NCBI RefSeq assembly: GCF_000006565.2
Contig: NC_031475.1
Span: 2,379,190-2,443,189 of the forward strand
Origin: Toxoplasma gondii ME49
Lineage: Eukaryota; Apicomplexa; Conoidasida; Eucoccidiorida; Sarcocystidae
Length of the DNA stretch: 64,000 nt
Reading direction: 5' to 3'
Every line of letters begins with the position of its first letter. The stretch's first letter is position 1. The notes below the pieces were generated by a model. The model saw nothing but the letters and a program-made list of their open reading frames with translations, made no database searches and had not been told where the DNA came from. The translations under genes were made by a program, and so were the position numbers. This document shows positions 35,864 to 47,973 of the stretch, piece by piece.

Positions 35864-37484
35864 CTAGTCGAAGAGAGAGAAACCCATGTCGTCTTCTTCC
35901 TCCTCAGGCTCTTCCTTCTTCTCTTCCTTTGCGGGGGCAGCGCCGGCATCGCCGCCAGCAACGGGAGCAGCAGCAGCGGGAGCAGCAGCGGCGCACGCAC
36001 CGGCATTGCTGATCAGGTCCCTGAAAAGAAAGCAAAACACACAGTTCACCGCAAGAAGCGATCAAAGAAGGAATTCCGCAGTGACGGTGAGGGTCGAGAG
36101 CGAAAACGGGAAGTGATTCCTCGTCATTCTCTACTATATAGAGAGTCCCGAATGAACTGCAACTTTGACAAATGACCTGCTCGAGAGGAAATGGACACCA
36201 GACTTTCCCCACCCTGAAGAAGCCGATCGCCGTGGCAAACCAAGGTTTTTGTCGAAAACAAAAAGTGAGTGAGGAACGAGTTTCGTCGATCGCAGCGCGT
36301 TTCACCGCTCTGTGGCGTCCACGGAAAACATGAATCGGCCCCGTTGCTACGAAAGCGAACAGCGGCGGCACCCGCGGAGTTTCGCTCTTTCAGAGGTCGA
36401 ACGCCATCGCATGAGGAAACACTGGCATTATACAGGAAGCGGAAACGTTCACAAATCCGTATTTCTACAAGACACGACATCAGAACGCGAACTAACAGCT
36501 CTCGTCTGCCCGCAGACGTATCGCAGGAACTCTCCACAGACAACTGGCAGGTTTCTCTGAAGAATCCCAACGCCAACTTGTTGGATTCTCTCCAAACCAG
36601 AGCGGAAGCCAGCCTCTTCGGGAGTAGAACTCAGGCGCGACACGGTTGTGTGCACGGTCAAATAAACGAGGATAATACTTGACAAGAAATCAACAGCCGA
36701 AACGAGCGTTTTGCCCGCACATACACCTAACTGTTGGCGGCAAGCAGACACCGAAATCATATGTGGCGTGACTGTAGAACGAACAGTAAAACGGTCAAGA
36801 CATTGGCGCATTCGCAACAGCACAGTGTATGTAGGATATAGCTCACGATTGACTCACACACATCCACGCACGAAAGAGCGACCGAAGGAAATCACGGAGT
36901 TTCGATTCAGAGCAAAACACTGCAGAAATCTACGGGTCGTTGGCTTTCGTCACCTGCCCCTCCACCACCTGCGCATAGCAGCGGCAGAGCCTCATATTTT
37001 CGCAGAAGTTATTGCCCCCCGCGTTGAACAAATAATTCTCCACCGAGGAAACACTTGTGCCCAGTCGACTTCCGCGAAAGTTACAATGTTGGCGTCCCCC
37101 CTGCCTCTCCCCCAACAGGGAAAGAGAGAGCGTCAGCAGGCGATGGGGTGCATGCGACGGTTCGGGACCGGGCCGTCTCGCATTGCGGCGCGTTTGTCTG
37201 GCATAAAAGGGCATTTTTGTGCAACGCAGTAGACTTTGCGTGTGGAAAAGCGCCGGTCCATGAATCGAGTCTCTTCACACTTACGCGATGTTCTGGCCCT
37301 GCAGGGCTCTGGCGAACAGCGTAGGCATGTACGGCTCGACAGTGTTGCCCGACGCCACGACAAGCTTCTGGATGTTTTCTGCGGTCACATCCATCTTGTC
37401 ATCGCTGAGAATGAGAGCTGCATAGGTGCAGAGAAGCTCTTGCTTCTGAGCCTCGGGAAGAGCGGAAGTCGCGACGGCTGCCAT
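35864..37484 (-). CDS. RPLP1: 60S acidic ribosomal protein P1
   Basis: This is a stalk protein of the large ribosomal subunit that pairs with P2 on P0 and recruits translational GTPases. Two exons (37285-37484 and 35864-36020) join in phase across a 1.26-kb intron with consensus GTAAGTG donor and TTTTCAG acceptor, giving 118 residues, a normal length for P1. The N-terminal helical domain reads [20 protein letters not shown] followed by [20 protein letters not shown] and [18 protein letters not shown], a clear P1 pattern. An Ala-rich hinge ([14 protein letters not shown]) follows, then the acidic tail and the invariant terminus [13 protein letters not shown] that is bound by elongation factors and ribosome-inactivating proteins. 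An in-frame ATG further upstream exists, but 37484 gives the conserved N terminus. Confidence 0.97.
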
Positions 37485-39081
37485 TGTGCTGTGGGGAGGA
37501 GCCAACAAAGAGGGTGGAGCACGAAACGAGTAATTGACGACTCTCGAACGCAGCGAGGAAAAACTGCAGCAGCCACGAGAAGAACGACGAGGACGAACGA
37601 GTAATGATTCGCAGACGTTCGCGAAGGGCGGGAAAAACGCGGGAACGCGGACGGGGACACTGCCCATCAACAGAGAACCTACAAAATCGTCGACCCCACT
37701 CGAAAATGTCCGACCGCGGCGCTCGCGAGGCCGCGACGCTTATAGACGAGAAGGGCTTGTGTGCATGCAGCGTTTTTCACGAAAAAAAAACGCTTCAGTA
37801 GACAGAGTACTCTTCGCGAGTCGCCCGCGATGTTTTCAAACTGCATGTTGCCGAAAAATCTCTATGGACTTCTTAAACACTTGAAAACGATCACTTCCGC
37901 CACAACGACCGTGCGAGGTCTGTGGCGAGTGGGGGCGGCGGCAAGTCGTCACCCCCAGAAAAAAAGGTAGTAAGAGATCATCTTCAGAGCGGACAGTTCC
38001 GCGGCGGCAGAAATTCGAGACTTCTTCAAATTGTTTCTCGCTCATTGAAGTGGATTACAGCCCCTCTCACTTTCTCCAAGACGGCTTGCCACGACTAACT
38101 GGCGGGTCGAAAAGCCGGAGGGGGGAAGGTTCCTGAATGTTGAAAAACTCTGTTTCCCTTCCCGCTTTTTGCCAGGAAAAACGTGACGCGCGTGGAAAAC
38201 CGTCTTGTGATCCAAAGTGCACTCCAGCAATTCCCTCAACCAACGAGTGGGGGTGACGGTGAAAAGCGCGCTGTCTTTCGAGGGGCTCTGACATTTTTGG
38301 TCCCGGTTGAATTCATCAGGAAAAAAGTGACATAACGTTCCGACACATGAAGAACGGGCATCCAAGCAGCAAAAGCACATTTTTGCGTAGCAAGTTTGCT
38401 GTATTAGCACCCACACAAAACCGAGCAACTCCGAAAGTCTGCTTGAAGGCAGTCACCGGTATCACGAAGAGTCGTCTTCTTGTTACAAGCACTGACGAGG
38501 GATTATGCTTCTTCTTAGTGACCTAGAGAACGCCGCGAAAGTAACACGGGGACGCTCTCAGGAACAAGAAGGGGAAGTTTGCAGGCGTCCGTCACTGTCT
38601 AAGCTGTGAGCGTTCGAGAAGTCCAGCCAGACTGAGGCTTGCGACGCTGCTGCTCCTTAGCTTCTTCGTGTTCATGTGCCTCGCTTCTCTCTCCCGTTGA
38701 CTTTGTTGCTTGCATGAAATCCATTCCGTGGATCTCGGTAGTGACAACGTAATCGTGGCGAAACCAAATGACTCATGCCCTGTATCCTTTAACAACATTG
38801 TTAGTGAGGACTAGATTTTACACTCCATTTCAACCACCGATAACTCATGATTCCCGACTTGCTGTCATTGCCTTGCGTGGATGCTTTTGACGAAACAACG
38901 AACTTGGCACGCTCCCTTCCAGGAGGGCAAGGCAGTGTTTCAGCCTCACAGATCCACGTGAAATTTCGAATGTCCATTTGGTGAGCTTCGTGCTGGCACT
39001 TTCTGGCTAGACAACTACTAAAATCCTCAAGAAACACGCAACCCCGTCAACGACGTTTTGTTCCGCTGTACGTCCCTAACA
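37485..39081. other. Intergenic region upstream of P1
   Basis: The part next to 37485 should carry the P1 promoter and 5' UTR. Its polypyrimidine-rich stretches on the minus strand resemble ribosomal-protein transcription starts. A 128-codon minus-strand frame at 38042-38428 has no ATG at its beginning and no motif. Nothing else is supported. Confidence 0.5.
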
Positions 39082-42000
39082 TTAAGACGAATTCACGTAT
39101 TCTCTGTCAGGCGAAAGCCAGTCCAAGGGATCTGACGATCCGTATCCGTCCAGAAGCAAACTGAGGCACTGACAAACGATTTCCACGCGTTTTTCCGAGG
39201 CGAAAAGACGCGTTCCTCGCACAGCGCAGACGCCACTGCGCGCTCCCCTCTCGTGTGCGCAGAGGCGTGGAAACACAAAAACTCCGTCGGCGTCAGCTAA
39301 CCGATTTTCTACGCAAAACACGATACTTCTTAACGAAAGGGCGAACGAGTAGCTTTCTGAAGAGTGGCGATCGGGATCTACTCCAGCTGTGGCAGTCATG
39401 TGCTCAGAGTCGGTCGTCGCCAGAGGATCTAGACGCGGTTTTCCTCGCGGTGTGTTAAAACGAGTTCGAGTTCCATGAGCAAAATGGCGAGCTTGTCTGA
39501 AGCTGACTATTTCTTCGTGGGAAAAAAGCTTTCGACCGCAAATGTTGCGCGTGTGTGATGTCTTTGCAGGTTTTCCGGCCGGTCTGTATCTTCTGTCTGT
39601 CTGCTGCCGCTTCCACACACTGTGGTGTGCCTGCAGGTCCAGTGTGCTGCTCACAGAAAAGCGAGTCTTCAGGAATTTGTGTCTTCATTGCCTCACCGCG
39701 CGAGGTTGGCAGCACCGTCCTGCGCCGCGCGACTGAGCATTTCACGATTTCCAACAAGCAGACGGCCCCGAAAAAGACTTTTTTCCAGATCTCGTGCGGC
39801 CGTTCAAGTTTTTCGTCCGCCACACTACGGACGAGACGATGTAACTACGGAACTGGCGACATCGCTCGACGTTGCTTGTTCGTCATTCTGCACTTCTCCT
39901 GACTCGTCTGCAACTGAACCGGGCGCGAAGTCTTGAGTTTCTCCGCCCTCTTGGCCTCCGTGCTTTTCTCGCACCTGCAAAACCAGCAAACACGCTCGCG
40001 AAAAAACGTTTTCTACAGACGCGCTGTGCCTCCTTTTGCGCGCCTGTTGCTCGCCCGCATGCATTCTCACGCTCTCCGCAACGTTGGCTGCGACCGCGCG
40101 AGGAGTGCAGGAGCTTCTCCAGAGCAACAGACTGCAGTCTAGTTGACTTCGACAACAACGTCTCAAGTAGTCGTGGCGAGGTTTCTGTGAACCCAAGACT
40201 TGCCAAGCGTACCAAGTTGATCTGAGAAGCCGAGAATGACGCGGCTTTGGGCGAAACAGGATCACCACCTCGTTGGGCATCGTCTGGAGGAGCGTCTGTT
40301 TGTTCTCGACGTTTCTTCTTCTTCTTTTCTTTCTTCTTCCGCTTCTCTTTCTTGTCGTCGCTGCCTCGCCGCGCTGACTCCCAACTGTCGAACTCCGCCT
40401 CTGCCTGTTGCTCCTACACGCAAAACAGAAGTCGACGCTGCGAACTGAGCACATCATTTTCTCTCGACTTGTCTTCTCTTCTCCGAGAGAAAAAGAATGT
40501 GCCACGAGGCAAAACACAGTTCCCTCTACTCACGAAAAGGGCGGTCTATCGAAACCTCGAAATCGCATTTCTGTGAAGCTTAACAGAAAGGCTAGCTTCA
40601 GTTGTTCTCTGTCCGAAACTGCATGTCTTGAAGCCGTAGGGAAAGAGGCCAGGGACCCCCACAGAATGTCTCGTCGGTGTCGAGGAGTGCGACGTCTTGT
40701 GGTTCTGCGTCTGTGCTCCTGTGTGCCTCCTTGTCAATATCTCTCCTCGGAGAAATACATCTTTCCGCTTCGAACTTGGGCGCCGGTGCCTCTCTCTCGA
40801 GAGGCGCCTGTACCCTCGTGGCTGCCTGGTTTTTTACTCATTCTCTTCAGGTTGGGGAAAAACGGCGCTTCTCCGCGTCGCCGTGGACAGAAGGCGTTCC
40901 GAAAAGGGATACGCGAAACGACAGCCTCTGGGGCGTTCGTCTACCCCCCGAACCCTCACGGCGATCCACGTGGAGTGTGAAAACGCTTTTGCAGCTTGTA
41001 CAGACATGCGAACCGCCTAAAAGGGCACAAGAGATGCTTCGTCTGACGCAGCTCTCGACGCATCTCTGCGCCAGAGATTCCCCAGTTACTCCTGTGTATT
41101 TCGAAGCGGAAATTTCGAAGCGGAAAGCCGACAAGCGGGTGCCCGTCCAGTCCGCACCGAGAAGCGTTGGCGCGTTTCTGACCGGCTGCCGCCAGTTGTG
41201 AGCAGGACCTGCTTTCGACCTCGACAGGCGTGTCAGTTGCTTCGTCTACAGAACGAACGCGTTTTCAGTCTTCAGAAAAAAAACCTGGTCCTTTACGCCA
41301 GTTAGGCCTCTGCTCACCTCTATGGCGTCGATGCATGCCTCAAGAATCTGCCCCATGCTCTCCCCGACTTGTTGGTTTTGAACGCGGTTTTGCAGCTCTC
41401 GAATGCGTCTGAGTTCTTCGTGGATGTGAGCAATGGATGTCTGCAGGCAGTTATTCCAGATTTCTTCGATTTCTTCTTCTCGCTCTTCGTCTGCTTCTTC
41501 GCCGCCTGCGCTTGCGTTGGTCACTCCCGCAGCCTCTGTCTGGGCCCCTTCGTCTTCCATCTTGGCTCTCTCCGCAAGCTCTTCGTGTTTCGCCCTCTTC
41601 ACACCTTGAGGCGTCTCGTCGCATGGCTCCGCCTTCCGCTTCAGCGTCCTCTCCGGGAGCGCCGGTTGGCACACAGCCAACTTGACAAGTTTCTCGACGT
41701 TCGCGACCCCCGCGGCAGCGAGCGCTTCAGCGCAACTGGAGTTCGCCGCAGCCGCCAGCACGGCCGCGACCGCGAGAACGCCTGGCGGATGCACCAAAGG
41801 GAGCGTCGAGGAAACAAACATGAGAACAATTTCTGCTTCGCTCTGTTCCTGCAGCTTCCGCAACGCAGGCGGAAGCGGCAAACGCCACTCTGCCTCCTCG
41901 GCTTCCAGGTTGTCTGGCGGCTCGACAGCCGCGCGCCGGCTCTCAGCTGCTTCGCCTCTCGCCGCTCTCTCGGTCTCTCTCTTCTCGCCGTCGTCGGAGA

Positions 42001-44169
42001 GAGATTCGCGGACCTCCCGCCGCCGCTTCCTGGAGTTCCTCGAGCCATTCGCCCGCTCGGCACCCAAAGACAAAAAGAAAATCTGGCGCAGCAGAGTCGC
42101 CAGCGGCCCGCGGGTGTGTAGCACGAGCATGTGGAAGTCCAGCGCCTCGCAAACAGGCAGTTCCAAGCGCAGAACCTCCCCGATATCCAGTTCCGCGATG
42201 TCGCCCAGAAGGTCCTGGAAAACAGCCAAGACCGCAACAAGGTTGCCTTGCAGCCTCTCACGCAGAGGACAGAGAGGCCAAGGCCTCGTCAAATCGAGGA
42301 CGCTGACAGAGAGACAGAGAGAGAGAGAGACAGAGAGAGAGAGACAGAGAGAGAGAGACAGATAGACAGAGAGAGACAGCAGACCCGAGGGGATCCTCAG
42401 GGCCGCGCCATAGAGCAGTCCATGGGGCCTCATACCAGCTTGTGCGGTGGTGTTCGTCACTCCGCGCGCGCCTCCGAGATGCTTTTTTGAAAGTCAACTA
42501 AAGCGACTGTCCACCTTGCACTTTGGCATAGGCAGTGAATCGAAGCTGCGGGGAAACTGAGGCACTCCGCTTACTCCCAAACTGTAATGACGAGCAACAT
42601 CTTCAGCCTTGAGGGCAAGGAGGAGACAGGCGAAGATGACCAGACGAATGTCGAACGCTAGAGGGCTCCGCATGCAGAAGAAGCTGCAGTCAAACAGAAA
42701 GAATGTCTGGTGTCTCCGTGACGAATCGCAAAGGATGCCGGTGTGCTTCGGCTTCTCTGTCGAAAAAAAGAGGTCCGGTGGCAGTCGCCCCGGCCTCGGT
42801 CTTGCATGCAACGAACTCTGTGACGGAAAGCCTCCACATCGATGAGACAAGCGAGAAACGGGATGGGTCAGCAGACGGCGAAGCGCCTCACATGCACTCA
42901 CAAGTTGGAGACGGGGAGAGAGTCCCGCATCCCGCGCATATGCAGACGGACGCAGCGTGGAACGCGCTGCAGCGAAAAATCGGCAACTGCGTCAACAGAG
43001 AGGCGGACAGCTCTACGCGAGATGCAGACTAGGAAAAGAGCGCGGTATCAATGCCTGCAGGAGTGCTAGAACCATTTCAGTGTAAATAGAAGATATGTAA
43101 AACGAGTATAATACAGCCAATAAAAGGCAAGATAAAATGTAAAACAAAGAATCCCTCACCCAGAAGAGGGCGAGCCATCGAATGGGCAGCGCCATTCAGA
43201 TCCACATATATACATGTTAACAGACGGAGAGACAGAAGGCAGATACAGAATAGACATACAGGAAGGAAACCAGCAGAGAGCGAATGCAAAGCCAGATACG
43301 CCTGCGTACAAACGAAGAGAGTTGCTACTCTGGAGCGAGCTTCACACAGAACTCCGACGCAGTAGACAGGCAGAGTGGAGTGTCTTGGCACAGTGAAAGT
43401 GAAGAAGCAATTTCTCTCGAGAGACGATCCACCAGAAGTCTCGGTTGACGGAGACGCGACCTTCAGTGAGAACTCTATGCGGGAGCTTTTCGAAGAAAGG
43501 GAAGTCGAGATTTCAGTCCTAGACTGACGTGAGGTGGACTCCACACGAACATCCGACAACGTGGATCAACAAGAGACGACGGCGAAAGGAAGCGCCTGCT
43601 CCTGCCTTTTGCCTTGGGTTCTCTCTCTCCCTCTAGTGTATCTCGGCGCAGCAACGACTTTCTTTTTTCTGGTGTAAGCAGAGGCGCACTGGAACTCGGT
43701 GTTTCAGAGACACTGATCCTCACCGGTGTAGATACACGCAAGCTGTCTCGATGACGGGCAACTTCACACGTTTCCGTTTGCAAATGAGAACGAGCTGGAA
43801 CGCGAAGTATTCCGTCAGGTCCAGCAGCGACCGCAGACTGGGGAAGGACGCCGAAGCGTCTGCGACCTCACTCGTTTCGCTCGCGCGCTTCCTACACCGC
43901 TTGAGGCGAAGAAGCGAGACGCATGCGGCCTCGTGTGTATGTCCGCGCAACGCCTGCAGCGCCTCGGGTCGGAAAATCCAGCGCCGAAAGTGACTGCTGC
44001 ATCCTGGCCAAGAACTGGAGAAAGAAGACGCAGAGGAAGACGAAGAAGAAGCAGAGGAAGACGACGAAGAAGAAGAGGAAGAAGACGAAGAAGAGCTTTC
44101 TTGTGGTTGTTTAGGTGCCCGCGATGAGTTCTCGAATGGAGAAGGAGCGGCGGGAGAATCAGAAGCCAT
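39082..44169 (-). CDS. CCNH: Cyclin H (CDK-activating kinase / TFIIH subunit), 3' end unresolved
   Basis: This is the regulatory partner of a CDK7-like kinase. Core exons 43724-44169, 42575-42683 and 41318-42214 join in phase (484 residues). ATG at 44169 begins MASDSPAAPSPFENSSRAP. After a polyserine run, SSHFRRWIFRPEALQALR matches the cyclin H start (RHWTFSSEEQL). Cyclin fold 1 continues with LPVIETACVYLHRFFCMRS and DIRLVIFACLLLALKAEDV. Fold 2 contains LRLELPVCEALDFHMLVLHT and VLMFVSSTLPLVHPPGVLAV. The long charged loop and the IEEIWNNCLQTSIAHIHEEL coil are lineage features. At 41317 a GTGAGC donor competes with read-through to a TGA at 41246. A downstream exon (40071-40413) fits in phase and encodes a Lys-rich stretch plus a UBA-like segment. 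Last exons at 39825-39974 or 39082-39308 are both possible. The cyclin H core is secure; everything below 41318 is tentative. Confidence 0.82.
40071..40413 (-). CDS. Exon encoding Lys-rich coil and UBA-like domain, likely 3' part of the cyclin H gene
   Basis: The acceptor GCGTGTAG precedes EQQAEAEFDSWESARRGSDD, a stretch of mostly Lys/Glu, and then NLVRLASLGFTETSPRLLET and LLSKSTRLQSVALEKLL. Its length of about 38 residues, the LASLGF turn and the final VALEKLL helix resemble a ubiquitin-associated (UBA) fold. The incoming phase is 0, matching the cyclin H donor at 41317; the outgoing donor GTGAGA leaves phase 1. A second frame is also open through the exon. It could belong to a separate gene. 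The UBA assignment rests on pattern only. Confidence 0.4.
42298..42378. repeat. (AGAGAGAC)n purine repeat in cyclin H intron
   Basis: An AGAGAGACAGAG run on the plus strand (CTCTCTGTCTCT on the coding strand) lies in the intron between the exons at 42575-42683 and 41318-42214. Confidence 0.85.
43725..43738. repeat. GGTGTANNTACACC palindrome, one-mismatch copy
   Basis: The copy reads GGTGTAGATACACG. It overlaps the last codons of cyclin H exon 1 (CVYLH) and abuts the splice donor. Confidence 0.55.
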
Positions 44170-45347
44170 CACGGCGAATGCATGCGTGGACAAACATCGA
44201 AAGGCGTTGCCAGGGGATTTCCCGCAGGACCCTCGACTCTGAGTTGCTTCTCGCCCCCGCGCGTCGGGGAGGTTTGAGGTTTGTGCCTCCTTCAGCCTCG
44301 TTCGACGGATTCCTTCTGTGGGGACTCCCCTTTGGTTTTGTAGAAGGCTTCCGTGCAGAGACCGCTCGCGCGCTGTCCATGTGATGAACTCTCTTTTTTC
44401 GTCGATTTTCACAGTCCGTTCGATCAAAGGCGATCTCGGAATGGTGTGGATTTTCGAGAGGCGTAAGATGTCAGAGGAGCGAAAGTCGACGCATCGTCAG
44501 GAAAGCGTAGAAAGACAGGAACGAGCGACGCTTGTTCTAGATGTCTCAGAGGACGCCATGGAGAAAGAAGACAAGCAACGGAGAGAGAAGACGTCTGCGA
44601 AGAAAAGTCTATAGAGGCGTCACGCCCTTGACAACAGACGAGACCGTCCAACAGAGACAGACACGGAACTGAGGTCAGCACTGTGAATAAAGTTTTGAAG
44701 ACGACAACTCGAAACGAAGGGAAACAATTTTCTCCACACAAAAATGAAGGAGCAGAAGACTAGACGGTGGCCGTCTTTTCCTCGCTGTGTCTCCCTCCGC
44801 GCGGCGTTCCGTGTCTCTGCACCGCTTTTTCGGGATCGGCTCGTCTGCTTCCTTCTTCAAGCTCCTCGACGCACACAAGAAAAAAGCGGACCACGAGAGA
44901 CAGCCAAGAATGAAAACTTTGTGCAGGGAGTGAAAGCAAACTCGCGTTCCAGTCGAATGCAGGAAAAAGCTGTCGAAAAGCAGGGAGCTCGAGTGCACGA
45001 AAGAACGAGGTCACGCAGAGGAGTCGACTCTTGTTTGATGCTCGCGCAAGTCAAAAACAAATGTAAAGCTCTGCAGGGAAACCGGAGACGGTTAAGTCGT
45101 ACACGATATCAAGCCGAGGAAGAATTAACGTTCAGCAACTCGCGGTCGAGCTGTGTGGGTTCGCGCTCACTCCCAACGCAGAGCGCTGGATTGGCTATTT
45201 CCGGGTACTTTCCAGTTACTTTCAGTTGTCCATGGCGACCCTATGTTGCAGGCGCCGAGTGGCGTTTACTGGAGCGTTTGATCTGTTTGCAAGGACGCGT
45301 TTTTCCCGGAGAAAAGGAAGGCCTGTAGACGCTTAGCGCGACTCTCG
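44170..45347. other. Divergent intergenic region upstream of cyclin H
   Basis: Presumed promoter region of cyclin H (minus) and of the candidate plus-strand gene. A 194-codon plus-strand frame (44744-45328) has no recognisable motif and no splice support, so it is not called. Confidence 0.45.
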
Positions 45348-47973
45348 ATGGTGCTTCTGGCAACACCACGAGTGCTCTCGACATGGGGATGTTTTTCAGA
45401 AAACGTAAAGGACAAAAATAACAAACGACTGCTCACGTCGCTGTATCCTCATTCGTGTGGAAGGAATTCCACGTAGAGTTAATTTCACGAGAATTCGTAT
45501 CGCATCGCTCTTGAACGATTTTCGCGATCCCGCTGTACTCGAAAAACTAAAGCGATTTCGGCAGTCCGGACAAGCAAGGAAGTCTGGATTCCTAGCGCAG
45601 CTTAGAACCGTTATACATTGAGAGGCAGCTTGCACGTTCAGTTCTTCCTCAGGTCCACAATGACAATCGGCTCAACGGTGCTCTGAAGTCGGCGTTTTCA
45701 TTGGTTGTCCAACATAGGAGTGCGGAAAACAAGGCGTTGTTGTCCTTTCAGACACGCATCGCGGTTTCTACAAATGCAGCGAATCTCAACGGTTCGTGGA
45801 TGGAACCATTTTTGGAAAGAAAGGGAAGAATCGTCCCGCTTGTGCAAACGTAACATCTCGTCTCGGTCGGTGTGCTGTTCCTCCTTGGCGTCATGTGAGA
45901 CACCGTTGTGCCGCCATCAGGAAGCTTTTCATTTACCCCGAACTAGAGGGTACATGAATGAACTCAAGATAACTTTCCTGTAACACACTGTGGACAAGAA
46001 GATGCCGAGCAGCGCAAAGGAACGAGAGGGACTTCCCTCTCCATATGCAAATATGTATGCATCACGAAAGACACTAAGCGACTGAAGGTTGCGGAAGCAG
46101 CTCGGACGCACAAAGAGTTGAAGTCCTCATCACCGAGCGTCAGATGCACGGGGAACAACAGAGGAGTTGAGAAGATTCACACAACACTAAGAAGTTCTTC
46201 AGTTCCCTTCACAGGCGTCATTTTCAGAATCCTAGCAGTATGATGTCTCTGTTTATCTTGGATGTCTCGCTGTCTCTCACAGCTGGAATGAGGTTCATTC
46301 TCTTGTTTCCAGTACGATAGCCTCGCCCGAGGAACTCAGGATCTCCTTGTGGCTACGAGTGCAGTTTCTCTGGCCACCTTCTCCGACTTCGAGATATGCT
46401 ACGTTGGCGGCCGCAAGGGTGAGATAGCGCTGTTCAAGCATAAGAACGGGAGCGCCTGGGTAAAATTGGAAAACCTCGATTTATGGCCAAAGCGAATCTA
46501 CCGAATTCATCGGCAACGCCGCCAGTCAATGTGCCCAAAGCTACAACAAAGCTCCGTATCGGCGAAGAGGCATTCGAGAAAGCACAACACAGGCTTCCCA
46601 CTGAACACAGACTCTCTCGGACGACGCGTAGAATCGGGTACAAAGTTTCCTTGCGTTTTTCGGACACTGTAGAGAGAGGGAGATTTGTTGTGTATGCCGA
46701 TGGAGTTTTCGGGGAGTCGTTGTGCTGTTTGAAATAACGCGCCTCCTATTAAGGCAGTGGACGTGAGTCTGTGTGTGGCGAGAATGTTGAAAACGCAACT
46801 CTCCTGTACTGGAGAAACCGAGAGACCTGAGTTCTGATGTGACATGTTCTCCGGGTTCTGTGCCTTGTTCCGCGATTCCGTCGCCGAACACAACAGCGTT
46901 TTCCAGCTTCGCTGAGTCCTCTACCCCCAAGACTCCCACCAGGTACTGTACAAAGACAGAAAGGTACGAAAAATTGAACTTTCGGCCCGGATGTTCTGTT
47001 GGTCGTAGTCCAAAACCCCGGGAGGTCTACTACACACATTACACACACAGTTTCTTCCCATTCGAACGCGGAAGAAGACAATGTTTCCCCCTTACAGCGG
47101 TTTGCTGTTTCTGTTGTTGTACGGCACTACGGTGGCTGAGCCGAGCGATTTTCGAATTAAAAAACGCATCTTTATAGTTCCTGATTAAGATTGAACTAGC
47201 AGAAACGAGTTGATACGAGTGATCCTTCAACTCGACACGACGCATCTGTTTAGGGAGAAACGTCTGTGTTCTGCTGGGCAGCAGTCGTGCAACTTGCAGA
47301 GTCCGAAATGGAGCGAAACTTTTTCCTGTTGCGTCGCTTGCATCCCTGTCAAACACGCCCGGTCACTCTCTGATTCACGGAATCTGCTGCTACACTTCCT
47401 TCAGTGAACTGCCTCGCGAGTTTCATTGTTGAGTTCGAAACAGTGCGTTGGCCGAGAGCCGGGAGCATGCCGCTGGTTACACTTCCCGAAGAACTTCCAA
47501 CTTGGCGCGCGTCACTTTTCAGAGACCATGCGCGCGAGGAATGCCAGCGCGTGTGCTTCTTCAGTACTCTCCTCGGAGAAGGTGGCAAGCTTCAAGAAAA
47601 GAAACTCCCGCTTCTCCGAAAAGGTAACCGTTTAGGGTCGCCATGACTGCGGAGAACTGCCCGAGAGATGCCGGTGTGTGAACACGGTCGGTTCTCGTGT
47701 CCTCCACAGCGTGACACCGACAGGCGAGAGAGGCTGAAGCTGTTTTTTTTTCTTTGCAAAACGCGCACAAAACGGCTGGAGGCACCCCTAGGTTCGATAG
47801 AGACTTCAGTTGCAAGTCCGCGGCCGCTTCGGTTTATATGCATGTCGGTTGTGCTAATACGTGAAGAGGCGGCGCTGGGGTGTTGGGAGATGATCGGTGT
47901 GGAAGTTGTGTGCGTCGTTCTTGCGGGGTTGGCTGTCCTTGAAGAAACGCGCGACGAAGTCTTGTCGGACTAG
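45348..47973 (+). CDS. Candidate five-exon gene, unknown protein
   Basis: No family was recognised. Proposed exons are 45348-45404 (MVLLATPRVLSTWGCFSEN), 45653 to about 45840 or 45849 (contains HNDNRLNGALKSAFSLVVQ and NLNGSWMEPFLERKGRIVPL), 46313-46418 (YDSLARGTQDLLVATSAVSL then FSDFEICYVGGRK), 47405-47623 (NCLASFIVEFETVRWPRAGS and SLFRDHAREECQRVCFFSTL) and 47809-47973 (ends EETRDEVLSD, TAG). Acceptors at 45652, 46312 and 47404 follow pyrimidine tracts; donors GTAAAG, GTGAGA and GTAACC follow exons 1, 3 and 4. Phases agree for exons 1-2 and for 3-4-5. The exon 2 to 3 junction does not: the strong GTAACA donor leaves phase 2 while exon 3 reads best from phase 0, so a small exon may be missing. 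The N terminus could be a mitochondrial leader, and VEVVCVVLAGLAVL near the end could be a membrane segment. Both points are inference. Confidence 0.42.

Noticed and set aside
36021..37284. Possible snoRNA in the P1 intron
   Set aside because: Ribosomal protein introns often host snoRNAs, but no paired C box (RTGATGA) and D box (CTGA) with a terminal stem was seen on either strand.
46541..46939. Minus-strand frame with VLGVEDSAKLENAVVFGDG behind a good acceptor
   Set aside because: It looks protein-like, but it lies in an intron of the better supported plus-strand candidate and no partner exons were found on the minus strand.
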